Assembly: GCA_005239475.1 (NCBI GenBank) | Contig: SPAX01000003.1 | Coordinates: forward strand, 1-33,060 | Origin: Nitrospira sp. | Lineage (GTDB): Bacteria; Nitrospirota; Nitrospiria; Nitrospirales; Nitrospiraceae | Reading direction: 5' to 3' | Length of the DNA stretch: 33,060 nt | In this document: piece by piece, positions 15,374 to 23,664 of the stretch | Layout of the letters: each line of letters begins with the position of its first letter | Numbering within the stretch: position 1 is the stretch's first letter | Notes under the pieces: model-generated | Seen by the model: only the letters and a program-made list of their open reading frames with translations | Told to the model about the DNA's origin: nothing | Databases searched by the model: none | Translations under genes and position numbers: made by a program

Positions 15374-16129
15374 ATGCGTAAGGTATTGGCACTAGGAGCG
15401 GCAATTCTTTTTGTCGGTTCCGTGGGTGTGTCAATCGCTCAGGAGCGCTTGCAGTCTAACCAATCCGGCATGGGCGTGGGTACGGGAGTTGGCGATGTGT
15501 CGGGGTCAAGCACGCGAGTGACTACCTTCGACCGAACCAACTTCCTCGATCGGCTGTCGCAGCCGGAGACAGTGTATGGACGGGTGTTTGCACTTGACCT
15601 GCCCGGGAACAGACTCATGATTGAAACAGGCGGGGCAGGGAAGATATTCGACCAAGGGCAGGAAGGCAAGTCAGGATACGGAGCTCGGACGGTTATGACC
15701 CTGCTCATCGATGACCATTCAAACCTTCAGAGCCTCAGAGAAGTGAATGTCGGGGACGACGTCTCCATTCAAGTCATAGAACAGGTCAATGAAAACCATC
15801 CGTATGGGACAGGGAAGAAACTTGTGTTGGAAGCGTATGTGGTTCACGTTGCTGACACCAGGCAGGGGTTTGGTGGACTTGGACAACGTCCAGATCCTGA
15901 GCATGAGCGCGCGCTTTCGACGAATCGTGGTGGGATCACCGGTGGCATCGCTGGCTCTGTACTTCCAGGAGAGATTGAGTCCGGTATCACCAGTTCGGTT
16001 GGTGAATATACCGGAGCAGCTCCCTGCTGGCAGTGTGAACCCCAGCCAGGATGGGGTAATGCAGTCGGAAACCAATCAGACTATGGGACGGACTACAACA
16101 AGCCCAACTTGGTCAAGGGCTTGAATTAA
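15374..16129 (+). CDS. Exported protein of unknown function
   Basis: I do not recognise the family. The ATG at 15374 follows AAGGAGG at ideal spacing; the frame's upstream TTG would place that site inside the gene. The 251-residue product has a Sec signal peptide (RKVLALGAAILFVGS, likely cut near SIAQ/ER). A Ser/Gly/Thr-rich stretch follows. A beta-rich middle domain lies at about 55-160 (VYGRVFALDLPGNRLMIE, VNVGDDVSIQVIEQV, KLVLEAYVVHV), which might be an OB-like fold. The C-terminal tail is Gly/Pro-rich, with a close cysteine pair (PCWQCEPQ). The gene stands alone between a near-consensus promoter and a perfect terminator, which suggests a well-expressed monocistronic periplasmic protein. 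Confidence 0.7.
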   Translation: MRKVLALGAAILFVGSVGVSIAQERLQSNQSGMGVGTGVGDVSGSSTRVTTFDRTNFLDRLSQPETVYGRVFALDLPGNRLMIETGGAGKIFDQGQEGKSGYGARTVMTLLIDDHSNLQSLREVNVGDDVSIQVIEQVNENHPYGTGKKLVLEAYVVHVADTRQGFGGLGQRPDPEHERALSTNRGGITGGIAGSVLPGEIESGITSSVGEYTGAAPCWQCEPQPGWGNAVGNQSDYGTDYNKPNLVKGLN

Positions 16130-16158
16130 GTCGAGACATATTTGGTGAGGTTTGAGGA

Positions 16159-16186
16159 GGGGCAGCGAGGCGCTGCCCCTTTTTTT
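16159..16186 (+). terminator. Rho-independent terminator
   Basis: A perfect 9-bp stem, GGGGCAGCG at 16159-16167 and CGCTGCCCC at 16171-16179 with a 3-nt loop, is followed directly by seven T residues. It ends the exported-protein gene 30 nt upstream. Confidence 0.93.
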
Positions 16187-16218
16187 GCGTTCACCATGTT
16201 GGTACACCGGGGCAGTGC

Positions 16219-16247
16219 TTGCAGGGCCACCGACTCCTTGTTAGGAT
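16219..16247 (+). promoter_or_regulatory. Possible promoter upstream of the TusA-like gene
   Basis: TTGCAG at 16219-16224 and TAGGAT at 16242-16247 are separated by 17 nt. The match is moderate, but a terminator lies just upstream and the gene needs its own promoter. Confidence 0.4.
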
Positions 16248-16301
16248 TTCCGTAGAGCCAGCACGCGGCGAAGGGTCAAGACTGTTGCGGAGGAGAGAGA
16301 C

Positions 16302-16574
16302 GTGGCAGCGAATGGAGAGGGAATCACGACAGTGACTGGTCGACCGGATGCCGAGTTGGATTTACGGGGAGTGATTTGCCCTTATAACTTCGTCAAAACG
16401 AAGTTGAAACTGGAATCGATGGAGCAGGGACAGATCCTTTCTGTGCTGTTGGACGCTGGCGACCCGATTCGGAATGTTCCTCGCAGTGTGAGTAATGAGG
16501 GGCACACCATCCTTTCTCAAGAACGCGTCGAAGGGTCCTATCGAGTGCTCATCTCCCGCCGTGAAGACGAGTAA
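16302..16574 (+). CDS. TusA-like sulfurtransferase-family protein
   Basis: TusA-family proteins are small sulfur carriers using a cysteine in a CPxP motif. The 90-residue product has the family core: LDLRGVICPYNFVKTKLKL with the candidate cysteine at 26, a QGQILSVLLDAGDPIRNVPR beta-alpha region, and a C-terminal strand (YRVLISRRED). The usual second proline of CPxP is replaced (CPYN), so the precise role in sulfur transfer is uncertain. The start is GTG at 16302 behind GGAGGAGAG. Its last 26 bp overlap the 3' end of the convergent RsmI-like gene. Confidence 0.8.
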   Translation: MAANGEGITTVTGRPDAELDLRGVICPYNFVKTKLKLESMEQGQILSVLLDAGDPIRNVPRSVSNEGHTILSQERVEGSYRVLISRREDE

Positions 16575-17352
16575 CACGGGACATTCTTCCGCGCATCTTT
16601 TTTGTTTGCGATCCTGCCCTATACCCTTCAATGACGACCGTCACCGCTGAGTCCTTCGACACTGGTCCGATCTGATCGAGCAGCTTACCCGGCCTCCCGC
16701 GAGAGAGGGTTTCTTCGCGCATTGTGAGATTCATGGCGATGGCAATCTGTCTGGTGGGAAGTATCTGCGCCAGGGCTTTCAGTAGCCCTGTGAGGGCTCT
16801 GGGGTCCACATAGAAGACGAGAGTGCTTCGTTCTTTGCGGAGGCGGGAGAGGTATTGGGCGAGACGATGACTGGTTGAGGGAAGGTGTCCTTCGAAGATG
16901 ATCGCATCACCAGAGAAGCCAGAGATCGCCGCCGCTGCCGTCATGGTCGTGGGGCCAGGGATGGCTTTGACCGGAATTCCTGCTTGATGGGCAGCAGCCA
17001 CAAACAGACTGCCTGGGTCGTAGATGACCGGGGTGCCGTTGTCTGAGACGAGGGCGACATCCTGTCCCTGCGTGAGTCGATGCAGAAGGAGCAGCACTTT
17101 CTCGTGGCGATTGAGCGGGCCGTAGCTCGTGACTGATGCGGTGATGCCATGATGGGCTAGGAGCGCCTGGGTCATGAGAGGGTCTTCTGACGCAATCACC
17201 TCGACGTGGCGCAGCGTGGCAAGGGCCCGAAGGGTGATGTCATCAGGGTGGCCAATCGGCGTGCTGACGACATACAGTGTGCCGGGAGGGCGATATATGG
17301 GTGTCCGGCCTCCCACTCCCCGATCGTTTGGTTGACTCCCATCTCGCGCCAT
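16549..17352 (-). CDS. RsmI-like SAM-dependent methyltransferase (divergent)
   Basis: The product belongs to the tetrapyrrole-methylase fold family, closest by eye to RsmI, the 16S rRNA C1402 2'-O-methyltransferase. Matching segments are GTLYVVSTPIGHPDDITLRA, VALVSDNGTPVIYDPGSLF and VKAIPGPTTMTAAAA. Several signature positions differ from usual RsmI: the GN of PIGN is GH, EDTR is EDPL, and DAGTP is DNGTP. So it is either a divergent RsmI or a paralogue with another substrate. The ATG at 17352 is chosen because GGAG lies 10 nt upstream; the frame also opens at a TTG at 17415. It is divergent from the hem cluster, and its 3' end overlaps the TusA-like gene. Confidence 0.75.
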   Translation of the reverse strand: MARDGSQPNDRGVGGRTPIYRPPGTLYVVSTPIGHPDDITLRALATLRHVEVIASEDPLMTQALLAHHGITASVTSYGPLNRHEKVLLLLHRLTQGQDVALVSDNGTPVIYDPGSLFVAAAHQAGIPVKAIPGPTTMTAAAAISGFSGDAIIFEGHLPSTSHRLAQYLSRLRKERSTLVFYVDPRALTGLLKALAQILPTRQIAIAMNLTMREETLSRGRPGKLLDQIGPVSKDSAVTVVIEGYRAGSQTKKMRGRMSRVTRLHGGR

Positions 17353-17361
17353 CGATATAAT
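17332..17361 (+). promoter_or_regulatory. Promoter of the hem cluster
   Basis: TTGACT at 17332-17337 and a perfect TATAAT at 17356-17361 are spaced by 18 nt. They point into the ccsA-like gene at 17415, with an expected start near 17368. The -35 box lies inside the first codons of the divergent RsmI-like gene, so the two transcription units overlap here. Confidence 0.7.
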
Positions 17362-17414
17362 TCTCCGTTTAATGTCAGTCTGTTTGTCCTGAGAAGCTGA
17401 GAGGATAGACCTCA

Positions 17415-18218
17415 ATGGCCGCCATGTTTTTCGTGGTGACGATGGCCTTGTATTTTGCGGCCACCGTTTCCTATCTTGCCTACTTGCTCCGGCCTTCGGA
17501 AGCCCTCTCGAAGGTCTCTTTGGGTATGACGGCGATCGGGTTTACCTCACACACGATTGCGTTGGTCGCACGGATGGTCGGGGCGACGGATGTCTCGCCG
17601 CCAGGGTTCCAGGAAGCTCTGTCGTTTGTTTCCTGGATGCTGATTCTGGTCTTCCTCGTCGTGGAATATCGCCATCGTCTGCACGTGCTGGGCTCCTTTA
17701 TCGTCCCCCTGGCACTGGTCTCGCTGGTCTCCGCCGCGGCATTGCCTGAAACCGTTCCGACGCTCACCCCTATGTTTCACACGCTGTGGGTCCACATCAC
17801 CCTGAGTATGCTCGGCACGGTGGGGTTTGCCATCGCTTTTGTGGCCGGTCTCATGTATCTGATTCAGGATGGACTTCTCAAGTCCAAACGTTTCAATGTC
17901 CTCTACTCGAAGTTACCCGCCCTGGATTTTCTCGACCATCTGAATCAGCAGTCGATCGTAACAGGATTTCCGCTCCTCACGCTCGGCATCATTACTGGTG
18001 CGCTTTCTGCCGAATTCTCTCGGGGGTCATATCTGAATTGGAATCCCGAGCAAACTTGGGCGGTGGTGACGTGGATATTCTACTTTGTCGTATTGATGGG
18101 ACGACTGACGGTGGGCTGGAGAGCCAAACGCGCGGCGTACCTGACAATCATTGGATTTGCCGGGGTTATTCTGACCCTCATCGGTGTGGTTCTCAAGAGT
18201 CACGGACCGGTGTCGTAA
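17415..18218 (+). CDS. Cytochrome c assembly (CcsA/HemX-type) membrane protein
   Basis: The 267-residue product is an integral membrane protein with about eight hydrophobic segments in the CcsA/ResC/HemX arrangement. It contains a short WWD-like region (YLNWNPEQTWAVVTWIF), which in this family forms part of the heme-handling site. Histidines in THTIALVAR-like and FHTLWVHITLSMLG segments are candidates for heme ligands. Proteins of this type directly upstream of hemA are often called HemX and influence HemA levels; others assemble c-type cytochromes. The ATG at 17415 has GAGAGGATAG upstream, and hemA starts two bases after the stop. Either role is possible, and the context favours HemX-like. 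Confidence 0.8.
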   Translation: MAAMFFVVTMALYFAATVSYLAYLLRPSEALSKVSLGMTAIGFTSHTIALVARMVGATDVSPPGFQEALSFVSWMLILVFLVVEYRHRLHVLGSFIVPLALVSLVSAAALPETVPTLTPMFHTLWVHITLSMLGTVGFAIAFVAGLMYLIQDGLLKSKRFNVLYSKLPALDFLDHLNQQSIVTGFPLLTLGIITGALSAEFSRGSYLNWNPEQTWAVVTWIFYFVVLMGRLTVGWRAKRAAYLTIIGFAGVILTLIGVVLKSHGPVS

Positions 18219-18220
18219 CT

Positions 18221-19612
18221 ATGCACATTGTCGTCGTCGGTTTGAGCCACAAGACTGCCCCGGTCGAAATCCGCGAGAAACTCGCGGTCCCTGAGAGCCG
18301 GATGGGCGAAGCCCTGACCCGTCTCTGTTCGTACCAGGGGGTGCGGGAAGGGATATTATTGTCGACGTGCAATCGTGTTGAGGTCTATGCCGTCGTCGAT
18401 GAGATCGAAGCGGGGTATGGACGAATCCAGGATTTCCTCGCTGACGCCCACCTTTCTCTGTCCTCGGAGCAACTGACTCCCCATATGTACTGGCACCAGG
18501 GGGATCGGGCGATCAGCCATTTATTTCGTGTGGCTTCCAGTCTCGACTCTATGATCGTCGGTGAGTCGCAGATTCTGGGCCAGATCAAAGAGGCCTTCGA
18601 CGTCGCGCTTACACACAAGACGACCGGTATCATTCTGAACAAGGTCGTGAAGAAAGCGATCTCCGTCGCTAAGCGTGTGCGAACGGAAACGAAAATTGCC
18701 GAGATGGCGGTGTCGGTCAGCTATGCCGCGGTCGAATTAGCCAAAAAGATCTTCTCGGACTTAAGCGAGAAGACGGTGCTGTTGGTGGGGGCGGGGGAGA
18801 TGGCGAAGTTGGCGGCACGGCATTTCATTGCCAGCGGTGTCCGGCATGTGCGGGTGACGACCAGGAATCCTCAACATGCCCTGGAGTTGGCAAACCGGTT
18901 TGGCGGCATCGCGGTCGCCTTTGAGGAGTTTCGGGAGGATATGGCTTCGGCCGATATCGTCTTGGTGTCGACCGGTGCCGCGCATTATCTTGTGAGCGAG
19001 GATGACGTGCAGCGCTCGATCAAGCAACGGATGAATCGTCCGATGTTCCTGATCGACATCTCGGTTCCCCGCAATATCGATCCGGCCGTGCGGCATGTGG
19101 ATAATGCTTTCCTCTTCGACATCGACGATTTGAAAGCGCGGGTTGAACAGAATCGCGGCGGACGCTTGCAGGAGGCCGAAAAGGCCGAGCGGATGGTGGT
19201 GGATGAAGTCGTAATCGTCCGGCAATGGCTCCAGTCGCTCGAAGTGACTCCCACCATCATGGCCCTTCGTATGAGGGTCGATGACATCAAGCGGGCGGAA
19301 GTCGAGAAGACCTTGGGGCGGTTGGCGAATCTGTCTGCGCCGGAGCGTGAATTAGTCGAAGCTATGGCGTCGTCGATCGTGAACAAACTCATTCATAATA
19401 CGATGGTGACGCTCAAGGCCGAGGTGAATTCCTCGGAGGGGGCTGCCTTTGTCGAAGCGGCGAGACGCTTTTTCAGCCTCAGCGACCCTGCGGTCTCGAA
19501 TGTCAATGGGAGTGCGTCATCTGCGTCGGAGACCGGTCATTCGTCACAAGAAGATATCCGGAATACTGAAGAGGCGACGCCGAGAGCTGGTTCGAAGATG
19601 CCGGACCATTGA
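18221..19612 (+). CDS. hemA: Glutamyl-tRNA reductase
   Basis: HemA reduces glutamyl-tRNA to glutamate-1-semialdehyde, committing glutamate to tetrapyrrole synthesis. The 463-residue protein begins MHIVVVGLSHKTAPVEIRE. It has the catalytic cysteine at Cys50 in LLSTCNRVEVYAV, the NADPH-binding VLLVGAGEMAKLA around 186-197, and a C-terminal dimerisation helix. The last 45 or so residues are a Ser/Glu-rich tail without known function. The open frame continues far upstream inside the ccsA-like gene, but the ATG at 18221 is the proper start, two bases after that gene's stop, consistent with translational coupling. hemC follows after a 116-nt gap that holds a hairpin repeat. Confidence 0.97.
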   Translation: MHIVVVGLSHKTAPVEIREKLAVPESRMGEALTRLCSYQGVREGILLSTCNRVEVYAVVDEIEAGYGRIQDFLADAHLSLSSEQLTPHMYWHQGDRAISHLFRVASSLDSMIVGESQILGQIKEAFDVALTHKTTGIILNKVVKKAISVAKRVRTETKIAEMAVSVSYAAVELAKKIFSDLSEKTVLLVGAGEMAKLAARHFIASGVRHVRVTTRNPQHALELANRFGGIAVAFEEFREDMASADIVLVSTGAAHYLVSEDDVQRSIKQRMNRPMFLIDISVPRNIDPAVRHVDNAFLFDIDDLKARVEQNRGGRLQEAEKAERMVVDEVVIVRQWLQSLEVTPTIMALRMRVDDIKRAEVEKTLGRLANLSAPERELVEAMASSIVNKLIHNTMVTLKAEVNSSEGAAFVEAARRFFSLSDPAVSNVNGSASSASETGHSSQEDIRNTEEATPRAGSKMPDH

Positions 19613-19640
19613 GCGTTGAAGACCGTTAGTTGGTTTATTA

Positions 19641-19703
19641 GGTTTGTCTCGTTTGTTTGGTTGAACAAAACTAACCCGATGAACCAAATCAACCAGACAG
19701 ACC
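19641..19703. repeat. Imperfect inverted repeat between hemA and hemC
   Basis: Two 24-nt arms (19641-19664 and 19680-19703) match at 19 of 24 positions as an inverted repeat, with a 15-nt loop. As RNA, two of the mismatches become G-U pairs. The sequence is low-complexity, built on GGTTTGTTT-like units. It is non-coding and lies in the only sizeable gap of the early hem cluster. Confidence 0.65.
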
Positions 19704-19728
19704 AGATGTGAGTCGGTGAAAGGGAGCC

Positions 19729-20676
19729 ATGTCAACAGTCGGCCATGAACGCTCAACCGTCGTGCTTGGAACGCGCGGGAGTAAGCTGGCGGTGCAGCAG
19801 AGCGAGTGGGTGCAGGGACAGTTGCACGCGCTGGCTCCGCATGTGACGGTGACGTTGCGGAAGATCCAAACATCGGGAGACAAGATTCTGGACGTCCCGC
19901 TGGCCCAAATTGGCGGGAAGGGACTGTTCGTGAAGGAGATCGAGGAAGCGCTGTTGAGCGGCGAGATCGACCTGGCGGTGCATAGTATGAAAGACGTGCC
20001 CACGGAGTTGCCCGAGGGATTGGCCATCCTCTGTGTGCCGCCCCGCGAGGATCCCCGGGATGCCCTGATTAGTCGTGACGGGCGGTCCTTCGTGGACCTT
20101 CCTCGTGGCGCCCGGATCGGGACCAGCAGCCTTCGCCGCCAATCACAACTCCTGCATTCCAGGCCTGATCTCACGATTGCCATGTTGCGCGGGAACTTGG
20201 ATACCCGTCTCAAGAAATTACGGGAGGGACAGTTCGACGCCATCGTGCTTGCCGCGGCCGGGCTCCGGCGATTGGCCTGGGCGCATGAGATTACTGAGTA
20301 TCTTGCGCCGCAGATTAGTTTGCCTGCCATTGGCCAGGGGGCGCTGGGCATCGAGGGCCGGCGCGCCGATCCCTTTATCCATTCGTTGTTGAGTGGCTTG
20401 GACCATGCGCCAAGTAAGATAGCCGTTCTTGCCGAACGTGCCTTGCTCCATCGGCTCCAAGGAGGCTGTCAGGTTCCGATCGCGGCGCATGCGACAGTGG
20501 TCGGGAGAGGGGTGAGACTGGAAGGATTGGTATCCAGCGTGGACGGCAAAGAGCTCATTCGCGATACCGTTGAAGGAACCATTGAGGATCCGGAGTCGAT
20601 CGGTATTCAACTCGCGGAACGATTGCTCGCACGTGGTGGCGATAGAATTCTTCAAGCGATCTACGGGACCACATGA
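19729..20676 (+). CDS. hemC: Hydroxymethylbilane synthase (porphobilinogen deaminase)
   Basis: HemC polymerises four porphobilinogens into hydroxymethylbilane. The 315-residue product shows GTRGSKLAVQQSEWV at the start, VHSMKDVPTELP (85-94), the substrate-binding arginines in GTSSLRRQSQLL (131-142), and the dipyrromethane-anchoring cysteine at Cys247 (LQGGCQVPIA). The length is normal. AAGGGAG precedes the ATG. Its stop codon overlaps the ATG of the next gene (ATGA), so the cobA-hemD fusion is translationally coupled to it. Confidence 0.97.
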   Translation: MSTVGHERSTVVLGTRGSKLAVQQSEWVQGQLHALAPHVTVTLRKIQTSGDKILDVPLAQIGGKGLFVKEIEEALLSGEIDLAVHSMKDVPTELPEGLAILCVPPREDPRDALISRDGRSFVDLPRGARIGTSSLRRQSQLLHSRPDLTIAMLRGNLDTRLKKLREGQFDAIVLAAAGLRRLAWAHEITEYLAPQISLPAIGQGALGIEGRRADPFIHSLLSGLDHAPSKIAVLAERALLHRLQGGCQVPIAAHATVVGRGVRLEGLVSSVDGKELIRDTVEGTIEDPESIGIQLAERLLARGGDRILQAIYGTT

Positions 20677-22238
20677 CGAAACCGAGAAGATCTGGGAAGG
20701 TCTATCTAGTGGGAGCGGGACCAGGCGATCCTGGACTCTTGACGCTGAAAGGGAAGGAATGCCTGGAGCAGGCCGATATCGTCCTGTACGATTATCTCGC
20801 GAATTCTGTCTTACTGCAGTATGCTCCGGCCACGGCCCAGCGCATCTATGTTGGCCGGCGTGGACGTGGGCAGTATCAAGACCAAGCCGACATCAATCGA
20901 CTGCTTATTGAGCGTGCCAAGGAGGGGAACGTGGTGGTTCGGCTCAAAGGGGGCGACCCGTTTGTCTTCGGACGCGGTGGAGAAGAAGCAGAAGCGGTGG
21001 CCGCTGCAGGGGTCGACTTCGAGATTGTGCCTGGTGTGACGGCGGCGGTCGCGGTTCCTGCCTATGCGGGCATTCCGGTGACCCATCGAACGTTGGCTTC
21101 CACGGTTACGTTTGTGGCCGGGCATGAAGATCCCACCAAGCCGGCGGCTTTTGTGGAATGGCCCAAATTGGCCAGTACATCAGGGACGCTCGTGTTCATG
21201 ATGGGCATGAAGAATCTTCCTTCGATCGTCAAACAGTTACTGTCGGAGGGGCGGTCACCCGACACGCCGGCTGCGGCGATCCGTTGGGGGACCAAAGCCG
21301 ACCAACAGACTATCGTGGGGACATTGGGCGATATTGTCGAGAAAGCGGAAGTTGCGCATCTCGAACCACCGACGGTGATCGTTGTGGGTGAGGTCGTGCG
21401 ATTGCGAGGACAGCTGAATTGGTTTGAAACCAAGCCGCTCTTCGGGAAACGGATTGTGCTCACCCGTGCGCAGGAGCAGGCAAGAGAATTTTCCCAGCTA
21501 TTGGCGGCCTATGGCGCGGAGCCGGTTGAAGTCCCGACGATTCAGATCGTGCCTCCGGCCAGTTGGCAGGCGATCGATGAAGCGGTGATTCGTCTCAGTA
21601 CCTATCAATGGTTGATTTTTACCAGCGTGAACGGGGTGCGGCCTTTCATGGACCGGCTTCATGCGGCAGGGAAAGATGCGCGCGCGTTGGCGAACCTTCG
21701 ACTGTGCGCGATTGGACCAAGAACTGCGCAGGAACTGGGAACCTATGGGCTGACTCCGGATGTCGTTCCAACCGAGTTTCAGGCAGAGGGTGTGATCGCG
21801 GCATTGACCCATGTGGGAATCCGTGGGAGCCACGTCTTGATCCCACGCGCCGAAGTCGCCCGCGAAATCTTGCCGGAACAGTTGCGTGAGTTAGGGGCAA
21901 CCGTCGATGTGATTCCTGTCTATCGCACGCTCGCTCCCCCAGTGGACGTTGCGTCCTTGACGCAACAGCTTCACGATGGGCGGGTGGCGGCGGTGACCTT
22001 CACGAGTTCCTCCACCGTCCGCAATTTTGTGGAAGTCTTTGGAGGGCGGGACGCGGTGAGACCACTTGTCGCGCGGGTAGTAATTGCCTGCATCGGACCC
22101 ATTACGGCACGCACGGCGGAGGAGTATGGGTTGACGGTCACGGTCATGCCGTCTGAAAATACTGTGCCGGCGCTGGCAGAAGCGATCGTGAGGTATTTCA
22201 GGGAAGAGGCTCGAGTTGCCGTCTCTACGCGCGGATAG
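20673..22238 (+). CDS. cobA-hemD: Fused uroporphyrinogen-III C-methyltransferase / uroporphyrinogen-III synthase
   Basis: The 521-residue product joins two consecutive or competing steps. Residues 1 to about 250 are a SUMT-type methyltransferase: [54 protein letters not shown] and [10 protein letters not shown]. This half makes precorrin-2 from uroporphyrinogen III and leads to siroheme. After a short linker (FETKPLF), residues about 258-515 are the HemD uroporphyrinogen-III synthase ([49 protein letters not shown]). This half closes hydroxymethylbilane. Such fusions are known in several phyla, and here the gene fills the hemD slot of the cluster. It overlaps hemC by 4 nt. Confidence 0.95.
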   Translation: MTKPRRSGKVYLVGAGPGDPGLLTLKGKECLEQADIVLYDYLANSVLLQYAPATAQRIYVGRRGRGQYQDQADINRLLIERAKEGNVVVRLKGGDPFVFGRGGEEAEAVAAAGVDFEIVPGVTAAVAVPAYAGIPVTHRTLASTVTFVAGHEDPTKPAAFVEWPKLASTSGTLVFMMGMKNLPSIVKQLLSEGRSPDTPAAAIRWGTKADQQTIVGTLGDIVEKAEVAHLEPPTVIVVGEVVRLRGQLNWFETKPLFGKRIVLTRAQEQAREFSQLLAAYGAEPVEVPTIQIVPPASWQAIDEAVIRLSTYQWLIFTSVNGVRPFMDRLHAAGKDARALANLRLCAIGPRTAQELGTYGLTPDVVPTEFQAEGVIAALTHVGIRGSHVLIPRAEVAREILPEQLRELGATVDVIPVYRTLAPPVDVASLTQQLHDGRVAAVTFTSSSTVRNFVEVFGGRDAVRPLVARVVIACIGPITARTAEEYGLTVTVMPSENTVPALAEAIVRYFREEARVAVSTRG

Positions 22239-22290
22239 GCCGAAGCATACGGCAGGGTGACGGACTGAATTAGTCAAGGGAGGACATTGT

Positions 22291-22683
22291 ATGGTTCCAG
22301 TCAAGTCGTTCATGGTTCCGAGGGAGAAGTTTATTACGGTTGCGCGGGATACGGATGCACAGACGGCGGCACGTATCATGCGGGATCGTGGCATCGGCAG
22401 CCTGTTCGTGACGAACGGGAAGGAGATCGTCGGCATCCTCACGGATACCGATATGGTCCGGCGCGTGGTAGCGGCTGGAGCCGACACCCACAAGACAACG
22501 GTCGAACAGATTATGTCTGCCCCGATCTTGACGATCGAGGCGAATAAGACAGTGTTAGATGCCAACGATTTGATGGCCCAAACGCATACCCGCCATCTCG
22601 GCGTGACTCAGGGTGGCAATTTGGTCGGTATGATTTCTGTGCGCGACCTCGTGGTATTCTTGACGAATCTTCCGAGGAAGTAA
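22291..22683 (+). CDS. CBS-domain pair protein
   Basis: The 130-residue product consists of two tandem CBS motifs and little else, at about 3-60 ([34 protein letters not shown]) and 70-128 ([38 protein letters not shown]). CBS pairs bind adenine nucleotides or other ligands and act as sensors. No catalytic domain is attached. The ATG at 22291 has AAGGGAGGA upstream. It sits between the cobA-hemD fusion and hemB, with hemB starting 4 nt after its stop, so it is surely cotranscribed with heme synthesis genes. A regulatory role there is possible but is inference. Confidence 0.92.
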   Translation: MVPVKSFMVPREKFITVARDTDAQTAARIMRDRGIGSLFVTNGKEIVGILTDTDMVRRVVAAGADTHKTTVEQIMSAPILTIEANKTVLDANDLMAQTHTRHLGVTQGGNLVGMISVRDLVVFLTNLPRK

Positions 22684-22687
22684 CCCG

Positions 22688-23659
22688 ATGGCCTTCCCAA
22701 TACAGCGGCTCCGGCGGCTGCGGCAGCATGAGGCCTTTCGTCGCATGGTACGGGAGACGAGCCTTGCCCCGTCTGATTTTATCTCTCCGCTGTTCGTCGT
22801 CGAAGGGCGAGATCGGCGGGAGGAGATCGCCTCGATGCCGGGCCAGTTCCGGCTCTCGGTCGATCTCTTGCTGAAAGAGGCAAGTGAGATCGCAGCTTTG
22901 GGGATTCCCGCCATCATCCTCTTTGGGATTCCTGATCGGAAAGACGATCGGGGTAGTTCGGGGTTTGATCTGAATGGCATCGTGCAGCGGGCCGTCAAAG
23001 CGGTGAAGGACCAGGTCCCGGGGTTGATGGTCGTGACCGACGTCTGTATCGACGAATACACCGATCACGGCCATTGCGGAATCGTCAAGGACGGGCGCAT
23101 TCTCAACGATGAAACGTTGGAGTGTCTCCGTGCGATGGCTAGGACCCATGCGCAAGCCGGGGCTGACATGGTGGCGCCGTCCGATATGATGGATGGGCGG
23201 GTGGCGGCGATCCGGGCGGAACTGGATCAAGCAGGTTTTCCAGAGCTGCCAATTATGGCCTATGCCGCTAAATTCGCGTCTTGCTTTTATGCACCGTTCC
23301 GGGATGCGGCATGTTCAAGCCCGCAATTCGGTGACAGACAATCCTATCAAATGGATCCGGCTAATCGGCGGGAAGCGCTTCGCGAGATCGCCCTCGATGT
23401 TGAAGAGGGGGCCGACATCATCATGGTGAAACCGGCACTGCCGTATCTTGACATCATTGCCGCGGCCAGAGCACAGATGTTGTTGCCGGTAGCGGCCTAT
23501 CAAGTGAGCGGGGAGTACAGCATGATCAAGGCGGCCGCCAAAGCCGGCTGGCTCGACGAATCGCGGGCCATAATGGAATCCTTGCTCTCGATTAAGCGGG
23601 CCGGCGCAGATCTCATTTTGACCTATTTTGCCAAAGACGCAGCGCGTCTCCTCCGCTGA
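22688..23659 (+). CDS. hemB: Delta-aminolevulinic acid dehydratase (porphobilinogen synthase)
   Basis: HemB condenses two aminolevulinates to porphobilinogen. The 323-residue product has both Schiff-base lysines, Lys195 ([18 protein letters not shown]) and Lys248 ([14 protein letters not shown]). The metal-site segment reads [14 protein letters not shown] (118-131). Cys120 and Cys130 of the zinc-type site are kept, but the middle cysteine is Asp122, as in magnesium-type enzymes, so the active-site metal is not obvious. GAGGAAG precedes the ATG at 22688. The gene closes the hem part of the cluster, with ribF starting 5 nt later. Confidence 0.96.
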   Translation: MAFPIQRLRRLRQHEAFRRMVRETSLAPSDFISPLFVVEGRDRREEIASMPGQFRLSVDLLLKEASEIAALGIPAIILFGIPDRKDDRGSSGFDLNGIVQRAVKAVKDQVPGLMVVTDVCIDEYTDHGHCGIVKDGRILNDETLECLRAMARTHAQAGADMVAPSDMMDGRVAAIRAELDQAGFPELPIMAYAAKFASCFYAPFRDAACSSPQFGDRQSYQMDPANRREALREIALDVEEGADIIMVKPALPYLDIIAAARAQMLLPVAAYQVSGEYSMIKAAAKAGWLDESRAIMESLLSIKRAGADLILTYFAKDAARLLR

Positions 23660-23664
23660 CGACC

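Noticed and set aside
17786-18220. N-terminal extension of hemA by 145 codons
   Set aside because: It lies entirely inside the ccsA-like gene in another frame. The family start MHIVVVGLSHKT is at 18221.
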